Origin: Paenibacillus sp. 1_12
GTDB lineage: Bacteria > Bacillota > Bacilli > Paenibacillales > NBRC-103111
Length of the DNA stretch: 64,000 nt
Assembly (NCBI RefSeq): GCF_900114475.1
Contig: NZ_FOTE01000005.1
Coordinates: 62,001 to 126,000 of the forward strand
Direction of reading: 5' to 3'
Shown piece after piece: positions 15,968 to 23,978 of this stretch (its first letter is position 1; the number at the start of each line of letters is the position of its first letter). The notes under the pieces were generated by a model. That model did not search any database and had not been told where the DNA came from. It saw only the letters and a list, made by a program, of their open reading frames with translations. The translations under genes were made by a program, and so were the position numbers.

Positions 15968-15998
15968 TGTCATTCATTGTTGTATTTCGGGTTAGAAT
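15968..15998 (-). repeat. Right copy of the 30/31-bp direct repeat
   Basis: Overlaps the last codons and stop of the minus-strand gene ending at 15970. It matches 13128-13157 with a single-base gap. See the finding on the att-like boundary. Confidence 0.7.
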
Positions 15999-16245
15999 TA
16001 ATATCGGTGAGCAGCTGCTCTGCCAGCTCCCTGTCAAACATAAGAGTCTTGTTCATTCCCTCATGCTGATAAGATATCGTAATTCTCATTTCATCCGTGC
16101 TTGTAGTCAAATCCGTTAATAAATGATCATCACGTAATATCTCTTCAAAAAAAAGCTTTGTCTCCTCAGCAGCCATATCATCCGTTCTAGCCTCGGCAAC
16201 AATCTTAATCTGCAGCCAGTTAAAAAGCGCATCCTCAAGCCTCAA
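15970..16245 (-). CDS. Hypothetical protein, 91 residues
   Basis: Small acidic protein (starts RLEDALFNWLQI; contains DEMRITISYQHEGMNKTLMF) with an alpha-beta pattern; no family recognised. The start is taken as TTG at 16245, 9 nt after GGGAGG; an ATG at 16254 abuts the ribosome site directly and is unlikely. The start overlaps the stop region of the preceding gene, so translation is probably coupled. Its 3' end is the sequence duplicated at 13128. Confidence 0.65.
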   Translation of the reverse strand: MRLEDALFNWLQIKIVAEARTDDMAAEETKLFFEEILRDDHLLTDLTTSTDEMRITISYQHEGMNKTLMFDRELAEQLLTDINSNPKYNNE

Positions 16246-16246
16246 G

Positions 16247-16672
16247 CTAATCATCCTCCCGCAGCAAAATAATTTGGCTTCCTTGTGACACCCAAGCCTG
16301 CATCGCCGACAACCAATCACTTTCGATGCCATTCTCAAGTTCTGGGTACGATGACAAACGATCTCTCGCAATCTGGAGCCATTCGGTCATCTCCCTGATC
16401 GAGGGCAATCTGTCCATATAAGCCTCCGCACAATGTGACAGCTCAATTCCGTCCTGTCCGAACAAGATCGGTTCTTCAATATCACCCAAATCAAAAGGCA
16501 GCTCATCCACTCCACAAGCTTCTTCCGCATCCTCACTTAACAGCATATGAGACTTGAATAACAGCAGCATGCCAGGATGCACAGATTTCATTAGCGACAG
16601 GAATAAACCTCTGGCCTCATCAGGTATGAGAGCAATACGCCCTGCTTCCAACACCACCGTATTTTCTTCCAC
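16247..16672 (-). CDS. Hypothetical acidic protein, about 141-151 residues
   Basis: Acidic protein (VDELPFDLGDIEEPILFG; ends REDD) with no known motif. The conventional start is the GTG at 16672, but nothing resembling a ribosome site precedes it. The only good site (GAGGTG, 16710-16715) is 7 nt from an in-frame ATA at 16702, which would add ten residues (ISTHWLSPIR). It lies between ylaH and the 91-residue gene on the same strand, forming one operon. Confidence 0.6.
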   Translation of the reverse strand: MEENTVVLEAGRIALIPDEARGLFLSLMKSVHPGMLLLFKSHMLLSEDAEEACGVDELPFDLGDIEEPILFGQDGIELSHCAEAYMDRLPSIREMTEWLQIARDRLSSYPELENGIESDWLSAMQAWVSQGSQIILLREDD

Positions 16673-16726
16673 TCGAATAGGTGATAACCAATGTGTACTT
16701 ATCGCATTTCACCTCATGCCTGCAGA

Positions 16727-16999
16727 TTACTTCTTATTTAATCTTCGATCTTGAAAATAATAACGAATTCGTACCATTAGCATCAATCCGATCGCTACCG
16801 CCAAACATGGCACTATCGGCAGCGCACCAAGCTGAAACAACAACAGCATCCCTGCACCAACACCCAGCAGCAGATAAATAATTGCTTCTTTCAGTATAGG
16901 AAGCTTACGCGTCTTGAATACTTTGTTGTAGACATATGTAATCATCACATAAATCAAGATAAAAGTGATGAGTGGATATTCACGAAACCATTCGGTCAT
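16727..16999 (-). CDS. ylaH: YlaH-like membrane protein
   Basis: 90 residues with two or three hydrophobic segments (about 10-24, 37-57, 60-80) and a basic C-terminus. Composition, length and position next to typA match YlaH of Bacillus, where ylaG (typA) and ylaH are neighbours. Function unknown. Start ATG at 16999 has AAAGGAGG. A terminator separates it from typA. Confidence 0.75.
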   Translation of the reverse strand: MTEWFREYPLITFILIYVMITYVYNKVFKTRKLPILKEAIIYLLLGVGAGMLLLFQLGALPIVPCLAVAIGLMLMVRIRYYFQDRRLNKK

Positions 17000-17070
17000 T
17001 GAATTAAACCTCCTTTATTCGATAAGGATTAATATTCCGGAGAACCATCCTTATGTTGGTGTAAATTTTA

Positions 17071-17100
17071 AAAAGAAAGCTCTGAGTCATCAGAGCTTTC
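17071..17100 (-). terminator. Terminator between typA and ylaH
   Basis: Perfect 11-bp stem GAAAGCTCTGA / TCAGAGCTTTC with a 4-nt loop; the minus-strand side continues into a T-rich stretch. Confidence 0.85.
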
Positions 17101-17204
17101 CTCAACTTATATTCAACTTTTTATATTTTACTTTGATACCCAAATTAAGGGTATCTTTCTGCCACAGGCAGACTCTTTAAATGTTTAATGTTTTGATATC
17201 TCGA

Positions 17205-17400
17205 TGTGCTAGCCAACCCAAGTCAAGCGTGTCCCTCGGGGACGAAAGCGACCCGAGAACAGCCCGTCCGCACCTAATCAGCACTCCTAGCCAAAGCGTG
17301 TCCCCGCAGGGACGAAAAGCGATCCGAGAACACCAAAGTCACGCCACAGCATGGGAGTCCAGAGGGCAAAGCCCTTTGGGGCCCTCCCTTATAGGGAGGG
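17205..17400. repeat. Imperfect tandem repeat plus GC-rich hairpin downstream of typA
   Basis: Two similar units of about 40 bp (17225-17264 and 17294-17334), each with a small hairpin GTCCC-n-GGGAC and the words GACGAAA and CCGAGAACA. After them comes CCCTCCC-TTATA-GGGAGGG (17382-17400). The block fills most of the 318-bp space between typA and the terminator. No open frame there has a ribosome site. Confidence 0.6.
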
Positions 17401-17418
17401 TTTGGGAGGGTCAGTGTG

Positions 17419-19266
17419 TTACGCGTTTGCTTCAGCTGTTTTACGTTGCTTTGCAGCGCGCTCACGTTCGCTCTTGTTCAAAAGCTTTTTACGAAGACGG
17501 ATCGACTTAGGTGTAATTTCACACAGCTCATCGTCATTCAAATACTCCAAAGCTTGCTCCAAGGTATAGATACGTGGAGTTTTCATTCTAACGGTATCAT
17601 CTTTACCCGCGGAACGAATGTTATTCAATTGTTTTTCTTTACAGATATTAACAATGATGTCAGTATCACGTGTATGCTCACCAACAATCATACCTTCATA
17701 AACTTCAGCAGCCGGCTCCACGAACAAAATTCCGCGATCTTCAACTGACAGTATACCATATAAAGTGGAAACCCCTGCTTCACTCGATACAAGCACCCCT
17801 TCATGACGTCCACCAACATTAGCGCCATAATAAGGACCATAGCTATCAAAAGCATGATTCATGATGCCGTAACCGCGTGTTAAGGTCAGGAAGTACGTAC
17901 GGTAACCGATCAAACCACGTGCAGGAATCAAGAACTCCAAGCGGACATTGCCTGTTCCAGCATTGATCATATTTACCATTTCTGCTTTACGGGAACCCAG
18001 ACTTTCCATAACCGCGCCCATGCTTTCTTCAGGCAGGTCGATAATTAAATGCTCTACAGGCTCCATTTTTTGGCCATCAATCATCTTGATGATAACCTCA
18101 GGTTTGGATACTTGCATTTCGAAGCCTTCACGACGCATATTCTCGATCAAAATCGTCAAATGCAATTCACCGCGTCCTGAAACAACAAATGCATCCGGGC
18201 TATCTGTTTCATCAACACGCAAGCTCACATCGGTTTCCAACTCTTTAAACAGACGCTCACGCAGCTTACGGGAAGTTACCCATTTACCTTCACGTCCAGC
18301 AAAAGGACTGTTGTTCACGAGGAATGTCATTTGCAGTGTAGGCTCATCGATTTTCAAAACAGGCAGTGCTTCTGGATTAGCTGGATCAGCCATCGTTTCA
18401 CCGATATTGATATCTTTAATTCCGGAAATCGCGACGATATCGCCAGCGCCGGCTTCTTCAATTTCAATTCTCTTCAAGCCTTGGAAGCCAAACAGCTTCT
18501 CAATACGCGCTGATTTAACAACACCTTCACGGTTAATAACAGCGATAGCTTGACCCTGCTTAACGACTCCACGGTTAACACGACCAATGGCAATACGGCC
18601 AAGGTATTCATTATAATCCATCAGAGTTACCAAGAATTGCAATGGCTCCTCAATACTTTCGGTTGGTGCAGGAATACGGCTAACCACTGTTTCAAAAATG
18701 GCTTGCATATTCGGCTCCTGCTTTTCGACTTCAGGATCCATACTGGAAGTACCCATAAGTGCAGATGCATATACAACAGTAAAATCCAGCTGCTCATCTG
18801 TAGCACCCAGTTCAATAAACAAGTCCAATACTTCATCCACTACCTCAGCTGGACGAGCAGCAGGACGGTCAATTTTGTTAAGAACTACAATTGGCTTCAG
18901 GTTTGATTCCAAAGCTTTACGAAGAACAAACTTAGTTTGCGGCATTGTGCCTTCGAACGCATCTACAATCAGCAATACACCATCAACCATTTTCATAATA
19001 CGCTCTACTTCGCCGCCAAAATCAGCATGGCCCGGAGTATCCATAATATTGATCAAATAATCTTTATAGTTGATTGCTGTATTTTTAGCCAAAATGGTAA
19101 TTCCACGTTCCCGTTCCAGGTCGTTAGAATCCATAGCCCGTTCTTGAACTGCTTCGTTATCACGAAAAGTTCCTGATTGTTGAAGCAATTTGTCTACCAG
19201 TGTTGTTTTGCCGTGGTCAACGTGTGCGATAATAGCGATGTTGCGGATTTTGTCTCTTGAATGCAT
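17419..19266 (-). CDS. typA: Translational GTPase TypA/BipA
   Basis: Ribosome-associated GTPase of the EF-G/LepA class, needed for 50S assembly and growth at low temperature or stress. Residues: G1 [10 protein letters not shown] (about 14-23), switch [15 protein letters not shown]4 NKID, domain II, then the TypA-specific C-terminal part ([29 protein letters not shown]). The 615-residue length is standard. Start ATG at 19266 with AAGGAGAGG upstream. It has its own SigA-like promoter with a leader hairpin and is followed by a long repeat-bearing 3' region. ylaH lies next, as in B. subtilis. Confidence 0.97.
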   Translation of the reverse strand: MHSRDKIRNIAIIAHVDHGKTTLVDKLLQQSGTFRDNEAVQERAMDSNDLERERGITILAKNTAINYKDYLINIMDTPGHADFGGEVERIMKMVDGVLLIVDAFEGTMPQTKFVLRKALESNLKPIVVLNKIDRPAARPAEVVDEVLDLFIELGATDEQLDFTVVYASALMGTSSMDPEVEKQEPNMQAIFETVVSRIPAPTESIEEPLQFLVTLMDYNEYLGRIAIGRVNRGVVKQGQAIAVINREGVVKSARIEKLFGFQGLKRIEIEEAGAGDIVAISGIKDINIGETMADPANPEALPVLKIDEPTLQMTFLVNNSPFAGREGKWVTSRKLRERLFKELETDVSLRVDETDSPDAFVVSGRGELHLTILIENMRREGFEMQVSKPEVIIKMIDGQKMEPVEHLIIDLPEESMGAVMESLGSRKAEMVNMINAGTGNVRLEFLIPARGLIGYRTYFLTLTRGYGIMNHAFDSYGPYYGANVGGRHEGVLVSSEAGVSTLYGILSVEDRGILFVEPAAEVYEGMIVGEHTRDTDIIVNICKEKQLNNIRSAGKDDTVRMKTPRIYTLEQALEYLNDDELCEITPKSIRLRKKLLNKSERERAAKQRKTAEANA

Positions 19267-19339
19267 GTTTTCCCTAACCTCTCCTTGTTGACCCTCTCGC
19301 CCTACTCATCGGGGAGCGGCTGGGGCCCGTTCATAAAAC

Positions 19340-19408
19340 AAGCGTCGGACATAAGCGCCGACGCTTGACATTTAGCTATATTATACTGGCTGAAAAAAAA
19401 AAAAGCAA
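19340..19408 (-). promoter_or_regulatory. SigA promoter and leader hairpin of typA
   Basis: Minus strand: TTGCTT (19403-19408), 17 nt rich in T, TATAAT (19380-19385). About 14 nt downstream of the -10 begins a perfect 9-bp hairpin (arms 19340-19348 and 19358-19366) followed by only four T; it could attenuate or protect the mRNA 5' end. Confidence 0.7.
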
Positions 19409-19457
19409 GACGAAACATGATATTATACTTCATACGCTTTCATTAGTCACGTGTGAG

Positions 19458-19655
19458 TTATTTTTTCGGGATGAAAGCAGTTGTTAGCTCAAGCTTATGC
19501 CTAGCGCCTGACGTATAAATTTCCCCGTTTCCCTCCAAACAAAAGCTAAGTTCAACCATAGCTGTATTAAAATGAAAGTTCACATGCCGGCTCTCTGTTA
19601 AACGATAATTGGATTCAATAATTTCAATCCCGGATTGGGTAATCACATGATTCAC
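19458..19655 (-). pseudogene. Truncated AraC-type sensor (cupin) fragment
   Basis: 65-residue frame with ATG at 19655 after GGAGAAGGG. Its middle, VELSFCLEGNGEIYTSG, resembles the N-terminal sensing domain of PchR/AraC-like regulators; the frame stops at FIPKK before any helix-turn-helix. The stop follows an A6 run, but shifting frame there does not restore a protein. It is either a decayed regulator or a stand-alone small cupin. Confidence 0.4.
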
Positions 19656-19699
19656 TTACCCTTCTCCATTGTGCTATCGAGCTTCATCGCTGCCGAACA

Positions 19700-20368
19700 T
19701 TAAAAATGGTGCGTTCTCGGCTTCAGCAGGATTTTCTTCCAAAAACCTGCTCCGACAACGACTATCGTTGCTGCAATCGGAACGATCCAGTGCGGCACAT
19801 CTGCCAACAAAACATCTGTGACTACTTTATCCTTAACGAACATTTCACCTGCCGTGTAACCAAGCAGCGCAGCGCCCAGGTAAACGAATATGGGATATTT
19901 AGTCAGCAGCTTCATCACCATCGTGCTGCCCCATATAATGATCGGAACGCTAAGCCCAATCCCGAGTATGATCACAGCAAGATTATTGTTAGCTTTGGCC
20001 GCTATCGCCAGCACATTATCCAGACTCATGACAAAATCAGCCACGATTATCGTGCGGATCGCTTTCCATAAGGTCGAGGCTTCCTTTACATCGGAAATCC
20101 CTTCCTCATCAATCAATAGCTTAACCGCAATCCAGAACAGCAGCACAGAGCCCAATGCTTGAACAAACGGTACACTTAGTATATACACAGCTATTATTGT
20201 CAATAAGACGCGCAGCGCAATTGCACCAAATGCACCCCACCATATCGCCAGCTTGCGCTGATCGATTGGCAGGTTTTTGCTAGCTAAAGCGATCACGACA
20301 GCATTGTCGCCACTGAGCACAATATTGATAAGCATGATCTGCAAGAATAATAAAATCCAATCCAGCAT
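19700..20368 (-). CDS. TerC-family membrane protein (YjbE-like)
   Basis: 222-residue integral membrane protein with about seven segments. Two inverted-repeat motifs carry the conserved acidic residues: VLSGDNAVVIALA (segment 1) and FVMSLDNVLAIAA (segment 4), the hallmark of TerC proteins. Bacillus TerC homologues (YceF, YkoY, YjbE) are linked to Mn2+ export and metalation of secreted proteins. Start ATG at 20368 with AAGAAGG upstream. Downstream of thiI on the same strand, 82 nt away. Confidence 0.88.
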   Translation of the reverse strand: MLDWILLFLQIMLINIVLSGDNAVVIALASKNLPIDQRKLAIWWGAFGAIALRVLLTIIAVYILSVPFVQALGSVLLFWIAVKLLIDEEGISDVKEASTLWKAIRTIIVADFVMSLDNVLAIAAKANNNLAVIILGIGLSVPIIIWGSTMVMKLLTKYPIFVYLGAALLGYTAGEMFVKDKVVTDVLLADVPHWIVPIAATIVVVGAGFWKKILLKPRTHHF

Positions 20369-20450
20369 TCCTTCTTACCCCCCATACGATTACTCAGCCG
20401 CTAAGCATCTCCAGACGCGTGGTGTCTTACTATTTTGTTTACAGCATTCC

Positions 20451-21653
20451 TTAAAACAGCGCTGCAAATTCCGTCTTTTCATCTGCTTTGATCCATATCT
20501 GCTCCGTGAGTCTGACAGCTTCGTCCAATTCGGCGTCGAGCCAATCCATACTCTTTTCAATACTTTCCACAATACGCAAGCTTGGGTTGGTGCTGGGATA
20601 AGGAGGCATAAACAAAGTGCAGCAATCCTCATATGGCAAAATTGAAATTTCGAACGTATCAATATCTTCTGCAACACGGATAATTTCTTTTTTTTCCATA
20701 CAAATGAGCGGCTGAATGATCGGAATTTCGACTGCACGACCAATGACATTCATGCTGTAAATCGTTTGGCTTGCCACCTGCCCCAAGCTTTCTCCTGTTA
20801 CGATCGCGGATGCACTATAATTCTCTGCCAGCTTCTCCGTAATACGAAACATCGCACGTCGAAGCAGCGTAATGAACAAATCCTCCTTATAAACCTCATG
20901 AATTCGGGTTTGTATGCTCGTGAAAGGAACCATATGCAGTCTGATATCACCCGCATACCCGCACAGTTTGGCTGTCAGCTCTTTCACCTTTTGCTGTGAC
21001 CTCTCACTCGTGTAGGGAAAGCTGTGAAAATGCACAGCATCAAGCTTCAGGCCTTGGCGAAGTGCCAGAAACCCTGCAACAGGGCTATCGATTCCGCCAG
21101 AAAGCATCAGCATCGCCTTCCCATTCGTACCGAGCGGAAACCCTCCCACACCTGTGATACTGTTAGAAAAAATCAATGCCTGTTTCTCTCGCAGCTCAAC
21201 CTTAAGCTCTACCTCGGGCTGGTTAACATTGACTCTCAGACCTGGAATTGCCTTAAGGATGAAGCCAGCGACCAGCTTGTTCATCTCCTGTGAGTCATAA
21301 GGGAATTTTTTGTTGACGCGACGTACAGTCACCTTGAATTCGGCTTGTCCGTTGTCCAGCTTTTCCATGGCTGCCAAAGCCGTAGATTGTATCGCTTCAA
21401 GCTCCAAGGGCGCTGTATACACCGGACTAAACGAAGACAAGCCGAGCACCTTGCGTAGTCTTTCCTGAACTACTTCATAAGGCTCTTCATTTAAGTGTAT
21501 GTACACCCTGCCGAATTCTAGTACAAAAGTAAGTCTTGAAAAACTTTGAACTGATTTTTTCACTTGCTCAAATACGACCTTCTCAAACTTGCTTCGGTTT
21601 TTCCCTTTTAGTGTTAGCTCGCCTAAACGAAGCATAATCATATTGGGCTTCAT
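20451..21653 (-). CDS. thiI: tRNA 4-thiouridine sulfurtransferase ThiI
   Basis: Adds sulfur to U8 of tRNA, using a persulfide donor and ATP; also linked to thiazole synthesis. Architecture: N-terminal ferredoxin-like domain, THUMP domain (about 60-165), PP-loop pyrophosphatase with MLMLSGGIDSPVAGFLA, and the conserved CCTLF/FMPP region (about 345). At 400 residues it lacks the C-terminal rhodanese domain of E. coli ThiI, as is normal in Bacillales, where a dedicated cysteine desulfurase passes sulfur directly. That desulfurase gene ends 8 nt upstream, so the pair is an operon. Confidence 0.95.
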   Translation of the reverse strand: MKPNMIMLRLGELTLKGKNRSKFEKVVFEQVKKSVQSFSRLTFVLEFGRVYIHLNEEPYEVVQERLRKVLGLSSFSPVYTAPLELEAIQSTALAAMEKLDNGQAEFKVTVRRVNKKFPYDSQEMNKLVAGFILKAIPGLRVNVNQPEVELKVELREKQALIFSNSITGVGGFPLGTNGKAMLMLSGGIDSPVAGFLALRQGLKLDAVHFHSFPYTSERSQQKVKELTAKLCGYAGDIRLHMVPFTSIQTRIHEVYKEDLFITLLRRAMFRITEKLAENYSASAIVTGESLGQVASQTIYSMNVIGRAVEIPIIQPLICMEKKEIIRVAEDIDTFEISILPYEDCCTLFMPPYPSTNPSLRIVESIEKSMDWLDAELDEAVRLTEQIWIKADEKTEFAALF

Positions 21654-21661
21654 CTCTGTAG

Positions 21662-22834
21662 CTACCTCCTTCGGTTTGGCTGCTCTGTGATCGTGAGCTT
21701 CAAACGCTCAACAGCCTTTTTCAATTGTTCGCCAAAATATTGTATGTCCTCCACCGATTGAGTCAGTGAATAGCTTACGCGAATACCACTCATAGCTCGG
21801 GCATCATCATAGCCCATAGCTTTGAGGACACGGCTTGGTTTGTTGGCTGATGAAGAACAAGCCGAACGGCTGGATACATACATATCCGCTTCCTCTAAAG
21901 CATGAACGAGCACCTCGGATTTCATCCCAGGGAAGCAAAAATGCAGGATATGCGGTGCCATCTCATCCGCCATATCGGATCCGCTCAGCATTAACTCAGG
22001 AATATCCTGAATTGCAGCGGCCAATTGTTTTCGCAAAAGATGGGTATGAGTATACAACCGTTCCTGCTCCTCCACAGCCATCCTCACCGCCTTTGCCATT
22101 CCTACAAGTGACGGAACATTCTCCGTACCAGATCGAAGACCGCCCTCTTGTCCCCCTCCCCACAGTAGCGGAGGAAGCTCTAAACCTTTTCTAACGTATA
22201 AAAACCCGCTCCCCTTTGGACCCCGAAGCTTATGCGCAGAACAGGACAGCAGATCAATCTTTTGCTTCCCAGGGTGTAGAGGCAGTTTACCGACAGCTTG
22301 CACGGCATCTACATGAAATATAATTGTCCTTGACCGTTTGCGCAGCAGCTCCCCAATAGCCGTAATAGGCTGGATACGTCCCATTTCGTTATTGACGGCC
22401 ATTATACTCACCAGGATCGTATCATCGCTGAGAGCCTTGTCCAGCTCGTCCAGCTTTACGGCTCCTGTTGCGTCTACGGGCAAATAAGTAACTCTGTAGC
22501 CCTGACGCTCAAGCTCACGAAAAGTCTCGTAAACCGAAGCATGTTCGATTTCAGTCGTTATTAAATGGCTGCCGCGGTGTCGATAACGGCGGGCGGCTGC
22601 CTGTATGGCCCAGTTATTGCTCTCCGTCCCACCTGAGGTGAAGCGGATTTCTTCCGGTAGACAGCTCAAGCTGCCCGCGATAACGGCTCTCGCTTGACTT
22701 ACCAGCTGTTCAGCCACAACTCCCAAACGGTGTAAGGAAGATGGATTGCCATAGTGCTGCTTCATAACCTCAGCAACCGCATTGACGACTTCATCATAAG
22801 GGGGTGTTGTTGCGGCATAATCCAAATATAACAT
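21662..22834 (-). CDS. Cysteine desulfurase (NifZ/IscS-like partner of ThiI)
   Basis: PLP enzyme that takes sulfur from cysteine and hands it to ThiI. Motifs: MLYLDYAATTPP N-terminus, ASVYETF region with the conserved His, HVDAVQAVGK, PLP-Lys segment SCSAHKLRGPKG, and the mobile active Cys in SSRSACSSS. The ATG at 22834 is 8 nt after AAGGAG; a longer frame with a hydrophobic leader has no site. In B. subtilis the corresponding nifZ-thiI pair is arranged the same way. A terminator just upstream separates it from the transglycosylase gene. Confidence 0.92.
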   Translation of the reverse strand: MLYLDYAATTPPYDEVVNAVAEVMKQHYGNPSSLHRLGVVAEQLVSQARAVIAGSLSCLPEEIRFTSGGTESNNWAIQAAARRYRHRGSHLITTEIEHASVYETFRELERQGYRVTYLPVDATGAVKLDELDKALSDDTILVSIMAVNNEMGRIQPITAIGELLRKRSRTIIFHVDAVQAVGKLPLHPGKQKIDLLSCSAHKLRGPKGSGFLYVRKGLELPPLLWGGGQEGGLRSGTENVPSLVGMAKAVRMAVEEQERLYTHTHLLRKQLAAAIQDIPELMLSGSDMADEMAPHILHFCFPGMKSEVLVHALEEADMYVSSRSACSSSANKPSRVLKAMGYDDARAMSGIRVSYSLTQSVEDIQYFGEQLKKAVERLKLTITEQPNRRR

Positions 22835-22864
22835 CGACCATTCTCCTTTTTTGTTGACAACCAC

Positions 22865-22920
22865 AAAAAACAAGACCTAGGCAAGCCCCTCACGAGTAAG
22901 GGTACTTGCATTAGGTCTTG
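22865..22920 (-). terminator. Terminator of the transglycosylase gene
   Basis: Long imperfect hairpin: outer CAAGACCT / AGGTCTTG, inner GCAAG / CTTGC. On the minus strand it runs into a T6 tract, 13 nt after the stop at 22933. Confidence 0.8.
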
Positions 22921-22932
22921 GATTTCTAATCG

Positions 22933-23625
22933 TTATCCCTCATAACTGCGTTGTAAATTCATGACCTTCGCAACGTAAGCTTGAGTTTCCTTGGGAAGTT
23001 GACTCATCTTGGCTGCCAAATCATTGTCGTTAGCAATGCCCAAGCGGTCGATACGACCGGAGCCTGCATTGTAGGCCGCTAGAGCCACACCCTGATTCCC
23101 ATCATATTTCTTCAACAGATTCGATAAATACTTGGTTCCGCCCTGAACATTTTGTACAGGATCAAACGGATCGTTCACACCAACGCTTTTACCCGTTGCA
23201 TCCATCAATTGCATCAAGCCCTTGGCGCCAGCTTGCGACACGGCCTTTGAGTTAAAGGACGACTCAGCGTCAATCACGGCTTTAACTAGGCTCGGTTGAA
23301 CTTGATGACGTCGGCCCGCTTCTTGAATTAACGGGTCCAACTCCGCAGCTTGCAATGAACCTGCTGTTGTGCCCGTACGATATGAACTGGCGGAAGCAAA
23401 TAAAGGACTTAGACCGCTAGGTTTTAGTGCAGTTTGAGTTACTGGAACAGATGCTGCACGGTTAAACATCGAATTATCCGTGTTTTGCGACAATAAATCA
23501 TTTAGCAGTTCAGAAAATTCAGATTCATCATTGCCCGCACCTGAACTTTTGTCGGAAAGAATGTTCGTTTTGTACAGCAATTGCATACGCAAAAGCTCTT
23601 TAAGCATTCGTGGATCAATATTCAT
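22933..23625 (-). CDS. Lytic transglycosylase with C-terminal SLT domain (YjbJ-like)
   Basis: Peptidoglycan lytic transglycosylase domain at about residues 98-230: IDAESSFNSKAVS with catalytic Glu121, GAKGLMQLMDAT, and ALAAYNAGSGRI. The N-terminal 95 residues are Ser-rich and disordered, starting MNIDPRMLKELLRMQLLY. There is no signal peptide, as in flagellum- or sporulation-related YjbJ proteins, so the export route is unclear. Start ATG at 23625 is 11 nt after AAGGAG. Monocistronic with its own terminator. Confidence 0.88.
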   Translation of the reverse strand: MNIDPRMLKELLRMQLLYKTNILSDKSSGAGNDESEFSELLNDLLSQNTDNSMFNRAASVPVTQTALKPSGLSPLFASASSYRTGTTAGSLQAAELDPLIQEAGRRHQVQPSLVKAVIDAESSFNSKAVSQAGAKGLMQLMDATGKSVGVNDPFDPVQNVQGGTKYLSNLLKKYDGNQGVALAAYNAGSGRIDRLGIANDNDLAAKMSQLPKETQAYVAKVMNLQRSYEG

Positions 23626-23722
23626 AGAAGACAATGCTCCTTAGTGTACAAGATGATACCTTATTGTACACTTTTTTGGTACGACCAGCTAGACAAATTT
23701 TAGAATAATGTCATTCATTCCC

Positions 23723-23932
23723 TTACTTTTTTGCTTTAAACGTATGACAACAGGTGTTTCGTGTGTTGTCTGCATAATCCTTGTGCTCTGTAGAACCATG
23801 TTCTCCAGCAAATTCCGTTGACACATCAACATTAGCATGCTGATCGATATCGATTAATATCGACTTCGCGTTGCATTTATTACCGTTTGCCCAATAAGTG
23901 CAATTGGCTACACTGCAGTTCACATCTGGCAT
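23723..23932 (-). CDS. DUF1540 Cys-rich small protein
   Basis: 69 residues with the DUF1540 pattern: C-x3-N-C-x2-W-x2-G-N-x-C (CSVANCTYWANGNKCNAK), an acidic middle, and a second CC pair near the C-terminus (NTCCHTF). The cysteines suggest metal binding; function is unknown. Start ATG at 23932 is 6 nt after AGGGGTG; the ATG two codons upstream abuts it. It follows the GH15-like gene by 46 nt on the same strand. Confidence 0.85.
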   Translation of the reverse strand: MPDVNCSVANCTYWANGNKCNAKSILIDIDQHANVDVSTEFAGEHGSTEHKDYADNTRNTCCHTFKAKK

Positions 23933-23978
23933 TTTCATCACCCCTATATCAATGTACCCGGGGATTGAAAAGCCCATA

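Noticed and set aside
17181-17569. Short frames in the typA 3' region
   Set aside because: They consist of the repeat cluster and the complement of typA.
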